DNA from: Calothrix sp. NIES-2100
GTDB taxonomy: Bacteria > Cyanobacteriota > Cyanobacteriia > Cyanobacteriales > Nostocaceae
Length of the DNA: 64,000 nt
Assembly (NCBI RefSeq): GCF_002368195.1
Contig: NZ_AP018178.1
Location: 3,306,791 to 3,370,790 of the forward strand
Direction: 5' to 3'
The notes under the pieces are model-generated. The model was not told the origin of the DNA. It saw only the letters and a program-made list of their open reading frames with translations, and ran no database searches. Of this stretch, positions 55,737 to 64,000 are shown in pieces. The first letter of the stretch is position 1. The number at the start of each line of letters is the position of its first letter. Position numbers and translations under genes: made by a program.

Positions 55737-56855
55737 TTAATGATGGTGATGATGGTGATGATGTCCATCTAGGTGAGGATTAACTGTTACTGCTTCCTCA
55801 GCCCTCAACGCGCTAATATGTTTATCAGCCCATTGTGCAGCCATTGCCAAAAATTCTGGATGGTCATTTACACAAGCCATTTGCACATAATCCACATCGG
55901 GATGCTTTTTCTCTATAGCATGGATAATGTGGTGAACATCCAATAAAGTTTCGTGATTTTCTGTCGCAAAACCAATCGGCATGAAAATTATCACTTTTGC
56001 ACCCAATTGAATCAGGTTATTAGCAGCTTGCTCCGCATTTGGTAGCGTCCATTCAATTAGTGGTGTGTCATGGTTTAGCCAACCCACAGAAATTAAAGGA
56101 TATTTGTTAATCAACTTGTCCCGTACCAAGTCGTACAACGATTGACTTTCAACAATCCCAGAGGTGAAGCCTTTCGCTTTGTGAGGACAACCGTGATTCA
56201 TCAGCACAATACCGATTTGGGAAGGAAGGTAAGTTGCTGCTAAATCAGCATTAATTTTTTCCTCTACCAAATGCGCCATCAAATCAATGTAAGCTGGCTC
56301 ATTGTAGAAAGAAGGAATGTAACGCATTCCTTTTACCCAATGTTCATCACCCTCAGCCAACTCAGCTAAAGCGTTATTCACCTGCTCGATCGCAATCCCA
56401 CTAGTGAAGATAGAATCAACAACTAGTAGGGGGTAAATTAATATTTTGTCGAAGCCTTGGTTTTTAATCTCTGCCAAAACTTGTTTAGGCAAAAAAGGCG
56501 CGCAGAAGTTAAAAGCCTTGAAAACTTGAACGCCCTCACCCCACTTTTCTTGTAAAAGCTTCTCAATCCCAGCGCGTTGCTGTTCAAAGATGGCGTTATG
56601 GGGAGAAATAAAATCGTGATGGGTGTGTCCCCACTCATGACGGTCGAATAACGCCAGCAACTTGGCTAGGGGTGGGTAAATCCAGGTAGGGACTGGGGCA
56701 AATTTTGCTGTCAGTAAATTTAAAGCCTGTTCGTTATAGTTAGCGAAATCTTCGTAGCTTTCGACTTCGCCGTAGCCCATGAGCAATACGGCGACTCGGT
56801 CTTGATGTGATGATTGCTCGTGGGTGTGTTGTACTTTTTCCGGCGTGGCTACCAC
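55737..56855 (-). CDS. Ferrochelatase-like protein ending in eight histidines
   Basis: About 372 residues from GTG 56855 (VATPEKVQHTHEQ), which has GAGGA 7 nt upstream; the longer frame to 56969 is unlikely. HemH-like blocks: VAVLLMGYGEVESYEDFANY, IYPLLVVDSIFTSGIA, LMNHGCPHKAKGF, and PIGFATENHETLLDVHHII, with the conserved ETL segment of the ferrochelatase active site. It lacks the C-terminal chlorophyll-binding-like helix of canonical cyanobacterial HemH. Instead it ends DGHHHHHHHH, a natural metal-binding tail as in nickel or cobalt chaperones/chelatases. It may insert a metal other than iron or serve as a metallochaperone (inference). Confidence 0.8.
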   Translation of the reverse strand: MVATPEKVQHTHEQSSHQDRVAVLLMGYGEVESYEDFANYNEQALNLLTAKFAPVPTWIYPPLAKLLALFDRHEWGHTHHDFISPHNAIFEQQRAGIEKLLQEKWGEGVQVFKAFNFCAPFLPKQVLAEIKNQGFDKILIYPLLVVDSIFTSGIAIEQVNNALAELAEGDEHWVKGMRYIPSFYNEPAYIDLMAHLVEEKINADLAATYLPSQIGIVLMNHGCPHKAKGFTSGIVESQSLYDLVRDKLINKYPLISVGWLNHDTPLIEWTLPNAEQAANNLIQLGAKVIIFMPIGFATENHETLLDVHHIIHAIEKKHPDVDYVQMACVNDHPEFLAMAAQWADKHISALRAEEAVTVNPHLDGHHHHHHHH

Positions 56856-57266
56856 AGTGAGTTCCTCAATATAACCAGAATGGAGAGAAGTATCAAGGAA
56901 ATAATGAATTATTTCCCAGATGAGTAAAATAAATCCCATCCGGGGGGATAGGATAATTACAAATATCATAACGGGGCATTGCGTCTCATACCTCTACCGT
57001 TAGGATCTAGACAAAAAAATTTACCTAAATATACCTAAATCAATTAATCAGTACATCTGTCTTGGCAGTCAAAAGTTAACAGTCAAAAGACTGACTATTC
57101 TCAGCTTTTGCGCCCTTTTGTTGACACCCAGAGGCTGAAGGGAGGGTAGTGCTGACTACTTCAATAATTCAGACTTTTTGCAGAGAGCAAATTAGCGTTG
57201 AATTGCCGAAAATATTACTGTTATATTTATAACAAGTAATAGCTCTGAACCAGATAATAAAGATAG
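56856..57266. other. Intergenic region between divergent genes
   Basis: AT-rich, no supported gene. Includes AAAGTTAACAGTCAAAAGACTGACT around 57071-57095. No metal-regulator box was recognised. Confidence 0.5.
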
Positions 57267-57839
57267 ATGAGCATCATCATTTGCCCTGGAATCCATGAGC
57301 CAGAATTAACTGAAAGTTTTATCGCAGGGTGCTTAAATTTAAATTCTGATAGTTCAAGTACTCAAGAAAAAGTAAATATACTAGTTTACCCAGAACCGGG
57401 TGTACTGTCACTATCACCAGTGCATATTTTACAATTTTTACACAATTGCTTAGACGATAGGTTAGAATCGCCCGTGTTCTTCATTAGCTTTAGCGCTGGT
57501 GTAGTCGGAGCGATACTGGCTGCAAATTCTTGGCGACTTCTCGGAGGTAAAGTCACAGCTTTTATTGCTATAGATGGATGGGGTGTGCCACTATGGGGTG
57601 ATTTTCCCATTCACCGGATCAGCCATGATTATTTCACCCACTGGAGTTCATCTTTATTGGGTAGTGGGAACAATAACTTTTATGCCCAACCAGCAGTTGA
57701 CCATTTATTTATTTGGCGATCGCCCCAAACAGTCCGAGGTTTTGCGGTAAACCCTACCGAGGAATTTTACCCCAAAAGCGATCGCACTAGTGCCGCACAA
57801 TTCATACAGCAGCTGCTAAAGCACTATGAAGAAAAATAG
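57267..57839 (+). CDS. Alpha/beta-hydrolase-like conserved protein
   Basis: A 190-residue cytoplasmic protein. The segment PVFFISFSAGVVGAILAA resembles the nucleophile elbow of alpha/beta hydrolases (FSFSAG in place of GxSxG, with serine kept). IAIDGWGVPLWGDFPIHRISHDYFTH contains acid/His candidates and VDHLFIWRSPQ a further His. The first strand is SIIICPGIHEPELT. Family is cyanobacterial and uncharacterised; substrate unknown. Confidence 0.65.
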   Translation: MSIIICPGIHEPELTESFIAGCLNLNSDSSSTQEKVNILVYPEPGVLSLSPVHILQFLHNCLDDRLESPVFFISFSAGVVGAILAANSWRLLGGKVTAFIAIDGWGVPLWGDFPIHRISHDYFTHWSSSLLGSGNNNFYAQPAVDHLFIWRSPQTVRGFAVNPTEEFYPKSDRTSAAQFIQQLLKHYEEK

Positions 57840-58066
57840 TCCGGAAAATAAACTTGCCCAGCAGGAGTGAGAAATAGGGAAAATTTTCCAATAGAGCGAT
57901 AAAAATAAAGAGGATGAGGAGGATTAGGGGGATGAGGGGAATTAGGAAGAAAATTCTCCCCCATCTCCCGGTTGGTGAGCGCAGTCGAACCACATCTCCC
58001 CTCCCCCATCTCCCCTCCCCCCCTCCCCTGCTCCCATCTACCCTAGTACCTCTTACTTAGTATCAA

Positions 58067-59329
58067 ATGTTTCCTACTGAACCTGCTGCTGTTAATAACG
58101 GGTTTGGCGCACTGCTGAAAAACCGTAATTTTATGCTCCTGTGGATTGGGCAACTAATTTCCCAGTTAGCAGATAAGGTATTTTTCGTGTTGATGATTGC
58201 CCTGCTAGAAAATTACCCACCGCCTCCAGGATTAGCAGAAAACTCGATGTACTCAACATTGATGGTGGCTTTTACAGTCCCAGCAATTTTGTTTGGTTCG
58301 GCGGGCGGTATTTTTGTTGACCGCTTTCCCAAAAAGCTAATTATGGTTGGCTCTGATGTGGTACGTGGGTTTTTCACATTATTGATTCCGTTTTTACCAC
58401 GAGAGTTTTTAATTCTTTTGATACTAACTTTTGCCATATCCACGGTGACGCAGTTTTTTGCCCCAGCGGAACAAGCGGCTATTCCCCTGTTGGTAAAGCG
58501 CGAGAATTTAATGGCAGCCAATGCCTTGTTTAGCAGCACAATGATGGGAGCTTTAATCGTTGGCTTTGCCATTGGAGAGCCAATGTTAAGCTGGGCGAAA
58601 ACCTTTTTGGGTGAAGAATACGGTCAAGAATTAGTAGTCAGTACGCTTTATTTGTTATCGGGTGCAATTATGCAACCGATTAATTTTAAGGAAGATAAAC
58701 CTATTGTTGAGCATAGAGGCTCAAATCACCTGTGGTCGGAATTTACAGAAAGTTTGCGCTATCTCAAGAAAAACCGCCTGGTGTTAAATGCCATGCTGCA
58801 ACTTGTCACCTTATATTGCGTGTTTGCCGCCTTAACAGTGTTGACAATTAGATTAGCCGCAGACTTTGGCTTAAAAGAAAAACAATTTGGCTTTTTCTTA
58901 GCAGCAGCTGGGGTAGGTATGGTGTTAGGTGCAGGAATTTTAGGTCACTGGGGTGTAAAATTGCATCGCAAGCCCTTACCCTTAATCGGATTTTTGCTGA
59001 TGGCGCTGGTGTTAGGGGTGTTTACTTTCACCCACAACTTATTACTGGCACTGGGATTGTGTGCAATATTAGGTGTAGGTGCTTCCTTCATTGGTGTACC
59101 GATGCAAACTCTCATTCAACAACAAGCGCCGCCCAACATGCACGGTAAAGTTTTTGGGTTTCAAAATCATGCCGTGAATATTGCTCTGTCTTTACCTTTG
59201 GCAATTACCGGGCCATTAACTGATATTCTGGGGTTACGGACTGTTCTGGTAGCTATGAGCCTGATAGTCGCTGCTGTGGGTGTTTGGGCTTGGAAAAATA
59301 CCCGCCGCGTCTTGCAAGATGTCATTTAA
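58067..59329 (+). CDS. Major facilitator superfamily transporter
   Basis: A 420-residue carrier with about 12 transmembrane segments and no long extensions. GGIFVDRFPKKLIMVGSDVVRG is the MFS loop 2-3 motif. The central loop (about 205-225) is hydrophilic. The C-terminal half includes LTVLTIRLAADFGLKEKQFGFFLAAAGVGMVLGAG. It resembles MFS_3-type putative efflux or lysophospholipid-like carriers. The preceding spacer is pyrimidine/purine-rich low-complexity DNA. Substrate unknown. Confidence 0.85.
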   Translation: MFPTEPAAVNNGFGALLKNRNFMLLWIGQLISQLADKVFFVLMIALLENYPPPPGLAENSMYSTLMVAFTVPAILFGSAGGIFVDRFPKKLIMVGSDVVRGFFTLLIPFLPREFLILLILTFAISTVTQFFAPAEQAAIPLLVKRENLMAANALFSSTMMGALIVGFAIGEPMLSWAKTFLGEEYGQELVVSTLYLLSGAIMQPINFKEDKPIVEHRGSNHLWSEFTESLRYLKKNRLVLNAMLQLVTLYCVFAALTVLTIRLAADFGLKEKQFGFFLAAAGVGMVLGAGILGHWGVKLHRKPLPLIGFLLMALVLGVFTFTHNLLLALGLCAILGVGASFIGVPMQTLIQQQAPPNMHGKVFGFQNHAVNIALSLPLAITGPLTDILGLRTVLVAMSLIVAAVGVWAWKNTRRVLQDVI

Positions 59330-59370
59330 CTGTTGACTGTTGAGTGTTGACGTTGACTGTTAACTGCGGA
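59330..59370. repeat. STRR (TTGACTG) downstream of MFS gene
   Basis: TTGACTG/TTGAGTG heptamers begin right after the stop codon, in the spacer before ilvB. Confidence 0.7.
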
Positions 59371-59560
59371 AGAAAGAACATCGGAAACTTAGACAAATCA
59401 AGGATTAAGTCCTGTTGTCAAAAATCAAATCATAGTTGTATAGTCTTAGCTGATATTAAAAATAGATATTGATGTACGGATTTTATTAAAGTTTTACATT
59501 AAAATGAAATCTTAACTACAGAATCCAAGCATTAACTTAGCTATTGTCAGAGGTTTGACA

Positions 59561-61456
59561 GTGCGATCGCCAACCAAAATCAGTCCCCCACAGACCGAGA
59601 ATCACGCCCAGCCTAATACCAGCATTCAAACCGTCGTGGCCACGCCTACCAGGGCCTCTGGCGGTTTTGCTCTCCTGGACAGTCTCCAACGCCACGGTGT
59701 TGAGTATATTTTTGGTTATCCTGGTGGAGCCATTCTGCCAATTTATGATGATCTTTATAAAGTGGAAGCAACTAGTGGCATTAAGCATATTCTTGTGCGC
59801 CACGAACAAGGTGCTTCCCATGCGGCTGATGGCTACGCCCGTGCTACAGGTAAGGTCGGAGTGTGCTTTGGTACTTCCGGTCCAGGGGCGACTAACTTGG
59901 TAACAGGTATCGCCACCGCCTACATGGACTCAATACCCATGATTGTCGTCACAGGACAAGTACCACGGGCAGCAATTGGTACAGATGCATTTCAGGAAAC
60001 TGATATTTATGGCATTACTCTACCAGTTGTCAAACACTCCTATGTAGTGCGTGACCCGAAGGATATGGCGCGGATTGTCGCCGAAGCCTTCCACATCGCC
60101 AGCACCGGACGGCCAGGGCCAGTTTTAATTGATGTTCCTAAAGATGTAGCGTTAGAAGAATTTGACTATGTACCTGTAGAACCAGGTTCAGTGAAATTAC
60201 GTGGCTATCGTCCTACAGTAAAAGGTAATCCCCGGCAAATCAACGCCGCAATTCAGTTAATTTGCGACAGTAACCGACCACTATTGTATGTCGGTGGCGG
60301 TGCGATCGCTTCTGGCGCTCACGAAGAAATTAAAGAATTAGCTGAGTTATTTAATATACCCGTCACCACCACTTTGATGGGAATCGGTGCTTTTGACGAA
60401 CATCATCCCCTCGCCTTGGGAATGTTGGGAATGCATGGCACAGCTTACGCTAACTTTGCTGTTACTGATTGTGACTTGTTAATCTGTGTCGGCGCAAGAT
60501 TTGATGACCGTGTAACTGGCAAGTTAGACGAATTTGCTTCTAAAGCCAAAGTCATTCACATCGACATCGACCCCGCCGAAGTAGGTAAAAACCGCGTCCC
60601 AGAAGTGCCCATCGTCGGTGACGTGCGCCATGTGTTAGTTGACTTGTTACGTCGCTGCAAGCAAAGTAGTATCAAGCCTAAACCCAACCAAAACCAAGAA
60701 TGGTTGAGCCTGATTAACCGCTGGCGGGAAGAATACCCCTTAATAGTGCCCCAGCATCCAGACAGTATCTCACCCCAAGAGGTAGTTGTCGAAATCGGTC
60801 GCCAAGCACCCCACGCTTTCTACACTACAGATGTCGGTCAACATCAAATGTGGGCAGCACAATTTCTCAAGAATGGCCCCCGACGCTGGATTTCTAGCGC
60901 TGGTTTGGGAACAATGGGTTTTGGTGTCCCAGCAGCAATGGGTGCAAAAGCAGCCTTTCCCGATGAAGAAGTAATCTGTATCAGCGGCGATGCTAGTTTC
61001 CAGATGTGTTTACAAGAATTGGGAACATTAGCACAATACGGTTTAAATGTCAAGACTGTAATTCTCAACAACGGCTGGCAGGGAATGGTACGCCAGTGGC
61101 AGCAAGCCTTCTACGGTGAGCGCTACTCCTGTTCTAACATGGAAGTCGGGATGCCAGATATTGAGTATTTGACCAAAGCCTATGGTATTAAAGGCATGGT
61201 GATTAGCAAACGGGAAGAACTCACTGATGCGATCGCCGAAATGCTCGCACACAATGGCCCAGTAGTTGTCGATGTGCGCGTCACCAGAGATGAAAACTGC
61301 TATCCAATGGTAGCCCCAGGCAAGAACAACGCCCAAATGATAGGCTTGCCTAAACAACTGCCAAAAACTGCTACAGAGCCAGTTTATTGTAACCACTGTG
61401 GCACTAAAAACCTTCCCACCCATAACTTCTGCTCTGAGTGTGGTAATAAACTTTAA
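59561..61456 (+). CDS. ilvB: Acetolactate synthase large subunit with C-terminal zinc-ribbon tail
   Basis: About 631 residues from GTG 59561, which has AGAGG 7 nt upstream; a TTG at 59555 is the alternative. It is a ThDP- and FAD-dependent enzyme of branched-chain amino acid synthesis. GYPGGAILPIYD and RHEQGASHAADGYARA carry the catalytic Glu; the ThDP/Mg site is GDASFQMCLQELGTLAQYGLNVKTVILNN. After the normal C-terminus (VAPGKNNAQMIGL) there is an added tail YCNHCGTKN...FCSECGNKL, a CxxC...CxxC zinc ribbon. The regulatory small subunit IlvH is not in the window. It would be carried inside the hupS element if that extends past the window. Confidence 0.95.
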   Translation: MRSPTKISPPQTENHAQPNTSIQTVVATPTRASGGFALLDSLQRHGVEYIFGYPGGAILPIYDDLYKVEATSGIKHILVRHEQGASHAADGYARATGKVGVCFGTSGPGATNLVTGIATAYMDSIPMIVVTGQVPRAAIGTDAFQETDIYGITLPVVKHSYVVRDPKDMARIVAEAFHIASTGRPGPVLIDVPKDVALEEFDYVPVEPGSVKLRGYRPTVKGNPRQINAAIQLICDSNRPLLYVGGGAIASGAHEEIKELAELFNIPVTTTLMGIGAFDEHHPLALGMLGMHGTAYANFAVTDCDLLICVGARFDDRVTGKLDEFASKAKVIHIDIDPAEVGKNRVPEVPIVGDVRHVLVDLLRRCKQSSIKPKPNQNQEWLSLINRWREEYPLIVPQHPDSISPQEVVVEIGRQAPHAFYTTDVGQHQMWAAQFLKNGPRRWISSAGLGTMGFGVPAAMGAKAAFPDEEVICISGDASFQMCLQELGTLAQYGLNVKTVILNNGWQGMVRQWQQAFYGERYSCSNMEVGMPDIEYLTKAYGIKGMVISKREELTDAIAEMLAHNGPVVVDVRVTRDENCYPMVAPGKNNAQMIGLPKQLPKTATEPVYCNHCGTKNLPTHNFCSECGNKL

Positions 61457-61517
61457 GTAGTCATTGGTCATTGGTCATTAGTCAATGGTCATTTGTTTGT
61501 GCTAAAAGTATCTTTCT

Positions 61518-61548
61518 ACGCAGGGGATTGTATCCTCTGCGTTTTTTT
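61518..61548 (+). terminator. Rho-independent terminator of ilvB
   Basis: ACGCAGGGGAT (61518-61528) pairs with ATCCTCTGCGT (61532-61542) with one G-T pair and a 3-nt loop, followed by a T-run (61542-61548). Confidence 0.9.
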
Positions 61549-61564
61549 CATGCAGCTTAGTATA

Positions 61565-61622
61565 AAAAATGACAAAATACCAACAACAAATGACAAATGA
61601 CCAATGACAAATGACAAATTAC
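61565..61622. repeat. STRR (TGACAAA/TGACCAA)
   Basis: Heptamers TGACAAA, TGACCAA and similar between ilvB and the TerB gene; a related stretch (GTCATTG) lies at 61457-61492. Confidence 0.8.
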
Positions 61623-61726
61623 ACAAAAATTCCAGATGTTGTGTGTTTGGCGATTTTTTTGGGAATCCTAAATCTCAGGAGAAAAGAGAGCATTCCCAAC
61701 GATCACATAACTTTTAAAGGATAATT

Positions 61727-62197
61727 ATGTTTCAACGTAAATTTCCCAACAGAGGTAGCAACAGTTCCGTCGCCTTAGAACCAGAAGTAGCGATCGCAGT
61801 TATTGGGCTATTTTCTGCAGCAGCTGATGATGAAGGTGTCAGCAGAACCGAAGAATTTGCTTTGAGTGAAATGCTAGCGGGGATTTCTCAATTTGAAGAT
61901 TTTTCCGAAAAAGACTTTGAAAAATTGACACAAAAAGTCTATGACTTGCTAGAGGAAGAAGACCCAGAAGAAGTGATCGAACAGGCGATCGCATCCTTAC
62001 CAGATGAAGAATATCGAGAAGCTGCGTACATTACCGCCCTGTTGGTTGTAGGGATTGACGGTGAAGTACCCGAAAGCGAACAAGAGTATATCTCTGAGCT
62101 TCAGGACTCCTTGAATATTTCCAACAAGCGCGCACAACAGATCATCGACCACATCTTTGGCGATGACGATGAACAGGAGTACGAAGACGACGATTAA
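61727..62197 (+). CDS. TerB-like tellurite-resistance-domain protein
   Basis: A 156-residue acidic, helical protein. The TerB fold is recognisable by LFSAAADDEGVSRTEEFALSEML and its repeat VVGIDGEVPESEQEYISELQDSL, each with the acidic DxExxxxE-type metal-binding pattern. The tail is strongly acidic (GDDDEQEYEDDD). TerB-like proteins bind divalent metals and associate with membrane or stress complexes. AAAGGA precedes ATG 61727. Isolated gene with its own downstream terminator. Confidence 0.82.
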   Translation: MFQRKFPNRGSNSSVALEPEVAIAVIGLFSAAADDEGVSRTEEFALSEMLAGISQFEDFSEKDFEKLTQKVYDLLEEEDPEEVIEQAIASLPDEEYREAAYITALLVVGIDGEVPESEQEYISELQDSLNISNKRAQQIIDHIFGDDDEQEYEDDD

Positions 62198-62291
62198 TTT
62201 TTTTGCTGCTTAAAGTCCCGCTTTTGTCGCCTGGGTTACCTAAGAACGGGACAAACGTTTATGTATAAAGTTGCAGAATCAAGAAAACTAT

Positions 62292-62331
62292 AGCTCATGA
62301 TGGCGTTATTATCGCTACTCATGAGCTTTTT
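62292..62331 (+). terminator. Terminator-like hairpin after the TerB gene
   Basis: AGCTCATGA (62292-62300) pairs with TCATGAGCT (62319-62327), followed by TTTTTATTT. About 95 bp beyond the TerB stop. Confidence 0.6.
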
Positions 62332-62457
62332 ATTTGCTAGCAAGCAACAAGCGATCGCAATTTCGTAGTCAGGACTAAAATCCTGGATTTTGAAACCGAA
62401 AGCTAAAAAAAACGCACCCATAAGTTATTATCATCAAATAGTTTTCAGCACTATTTA

Positions 62458-63927
62458 ATGACTCAAAAAATTACCGTTGGGTTGATGCTATTATTTCTTA
62501 CTAGCCAGATTAGCGTTACACAAAAAACAGCTACCGCCCAAGCCCCAACACCAGTAGCACCAGCCACCACTACAAAACAAATTTGCCCTGCCCAACTCTT
62601 AACATCTATAGATGCTATTATCAATCGTCCCTTATTTAGTCGAGCGCGTTGGGGAATATTAGTACAACCTCTCTCATCTGGACAAACACTATACAGTCGG
62701 GATGCCCAAAAATACTTTACACCAGCTTCTAATACAAAATTACTGACCACCGCTGCGGCATTACAACACTTAGGTGCAAACTTCCGCATTCGCACCTCAA
62801 TTTATCAGAATTCCAATGGAGTATTGCGTGTTGTCGGCAGAGGAGATCCCAGCTTAGGTGATAATCAGTTGCAAGCATTAGCACAGCAATTAAGACAAAA
62901 AGGGATAACCCAAATTCAGCAATTAATTGCCGATGATAGTTATATTCAAGGAGATATTGTTAACCCCACTTGGGAATGGGAAGATGTGCAAGCAGACTAT
63001 GGCGCACCCGTGAGCAGTTTTATTTTGAATGAAAATATTTTTAGTTTTAAGGTTTTACCTCAAGCTATCGGTAAACCTTTACAAATTTCTTGGAATGATA
63101 ACAATGAAGAAAGACGTTGGCGCATCATTAATCAGTCAACAACAGTCAGCAAAAATCAGCCAAATTATATTAATGTTACCCGCGATTTAACAGGAACAGT
63201 ATTGCGAATTCAAGGGCAGCTAACAGAAAATTCTCAACCTTATTTAGTCACCTTACCTGTAGTTGACCCTAATTATTACTTTCTGCGTCGCTTCCGTACG
63301 GCTTTAGCCACACAGCAAATCACGTTAGGACAAACATTAGTATTAAATGGTGGTAATAATCAACAAGAAATTGCCGCTATTGATTCACCTCCTGTATCAC
63401 AATTGGTAACAGAAACCAATGTCAAGAGTAATAATTTATATGCCGAAGCATTATTAAGGGCATTAGCTGTTAAACAACCTAGAGTGCAGAATAAAATTAC
63501 CGCTGATATTGGCTTAGAAGTTTTAAAGACGAGTTTAACTCAATTGGGAGTTGATCCAACAAGTTACTTTTTAGTGGATGGTTCTGGGTTATCACGGCGT
63601 AATTTATTGTCCCCAGAAGCTTTAGTACAAACTTTGCGCTTAATGGCGAAAACACCAGTCGCTGCTGTTTATCGCGCCTCTTTACCCGTTGCAGGTAAAA
63701 GTGGTAGTTTAAAAAATCGCTTTCGCAATACTCCTGCTGAGGGAATTGTGCAAGCAAAAACAGGTACTGTAACTGGTGCAGTTACTTTGTCTGGATATGT
63801 GAATGGCGCTAAGTATGAACCTTTAGTTTTTAGTATTATGGTGAATCAAAGTGAGCAGTCTGTCAGCAATTTACGAAAGGCAATTGATGAAATTGTTGTC
63901 TTGTTAGCACAGTTACAGCGTTGTTAA
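62458..63927 (+). CDS. dacB: D-alanyl-D-alanine carboxypeptidase/endopeptidase (PBP4, class C)
   Basis: A 489-residue exported penicillin-binding protein. Signal peptide (ITVGLMLLFLTSQISVTQKTATAQA). The active-site motif SxxK is SNTK (Ser91, Lys94), SxN is SNN in VKSNNLYAEALLRAL, and KTG lies in VQAKTGTVTGAVTLSGYV. The long insert between SxxK and SxN is the PBP4 hallmark. It trims or cleaves peptidoglycan cross-links in the periplasm. ATG 62458 has no strong ribosome binding site. Confidence 0.93.
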   Translation: MTQKITVGLMLLFLTSQISVTQKTATAQAPTPVAPATTTKQICPAQLLTSIDAIINRPLFSRARWGILVQPLSSGQTLYSRDAQKYFTPASNTKLLTTAAALQHLGANFRIRTSIYQNSNGVLRVVGRGDPSLGDNQLQALAQQLRQKGITQIQQLIADDSYIQGDIVNPTWEWEDVQADYGAPVSSFILNENIFSFKVLPQAIGKPLQISWNDNNEERRWRIINQSTTVSKNQPNYINVTRDLTGTVLRIQGQLTENSQPYLVTLPVVDPNYYFLRRFRTALATQQITLGQTLVLNGGNNQQEIAAIDSPPVSQLVTETNVKSNNLYAEALLRALAVKQPRVQNKITADIGLEVLKTSLTQLGVDPTSYFLVDGSGLSRRNLLSPEALVQTLRLMAKTPVAAVYRASLPVAGKSGSLKNRFRNTPAEGIVQAKTGTVTGAVTLSGYVNGAKYEPLVFSIMVNQSEQSVSNLRKAIDEIVVLLAQLQRC

Positions 63928-64000
63928 TATTTCCAGCTATATTTAATAAATTTGAATGTAGGGTGTGTTGTCGCCAAGCGCCGCACCGATGTACCATCAA
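63928..64000. other. Intergenic sequence at window edge
   Basis: No gene. The end, GTAGGGTGTGTTGTCGCCAAGCGCCGCACCG, has the composition of a dispersed GC-rich repeat. Confidence 0.4.

Noticed and set aside
55737..55763. His8 tail as a cloning or vector artefact
   Set aside because: The codons continue naturally from a chromosomal gene into a spacer with a typical cyanobacterial repeat, and the histidine codons are in normal genomic context.

Overview
The window comes from the chromosome of a filamentous, heterocyst-forming, nitrogen-fixing cyanobacterium (Nostoc/Anabaena type). Evidence: abundant HIP1 octamers (GCGATCGC), heptamer STRR repeats (GGGGAAT, TGACAAC, TTGACTG and similar) in most spacers, the paired clpR-clpP genes, and the heterocyst uptake-hydrogenase gene hupL. 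No rRNA, tRNA or CRISPR array was recognised.

Layout. 1-3.5 kb: a dynamin-type GTPase cut by the window edge, kptA, and an aromatic amino acid permease. 3.7-8.6 kb: a minus-strand cluster with an ECF sigma factor, its likely anti-sigma, an LTXXQ periplasmic protein, DUF1800 and DUF1501. It is invaded by a MITE and by a seven-unit 42-bp minisatellite. 9-15 kb: a threonine dehydratase-like enzyme, a protein with an internal duplication, DUF4327, and a nitrosative-stress module (hcp with a divergent Crp/Fnr regulator and a matching operator). 15-24 kb: a KAP NTPase gene broken by a 105-107 bp MITE, an MFS carrier with a strong terminator, a two-partner-secretion outer membrane protein, a Nudix protein, DUF1499, a DnaJ-TPR protein, and clpR-clpP. 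24-33.7 kb: tandem VWA proteins, a VOC protein, a Cache-HAMP-GGDEF cyclase paired with a substrate-binding lipoprotein, PIN-TRAM, and HemW. 33.7-35.7 kb: small toxin-antitoxin-like pairs and a CSD-DUF1294 protein.

The most striking locus is at 35.7-39 kb. Intact hupL is preceded by only the last 45 codons of hupS. The hupS frame breaks exactly at a TATTC pentamer, and a large serine recombinase gene begins about 50 bp further on. This is the architecture of a developmentally excised DNA interruption element. The rest of hupS is not in the window, so a simple element would have to run beyond position 64000 (over 26 kb). It would then contain everything to the right, including ilvB. A later rearrangement is the alternative.

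40.4-48.7 kb holds a co-directional MoxR ATPase / VWA / DUF5691 / DUF5682 / zinc-motif cluster (compare E. coli yehLMPQ), interrupted by an opposite-strand Uma2 gene. 49.5-64 kb holds a 1748-residue TamB, a second Uma2 protein, a ferrochelatase-like protein ending in eight histidines, an alpha/beta-hydrolase-like protein, an MFS carrier, acetolactate synthase with a zinc-ribbon tail, a TerB protein, and a PBP4-type D-Ala-D-Ala carboxypeptidase.
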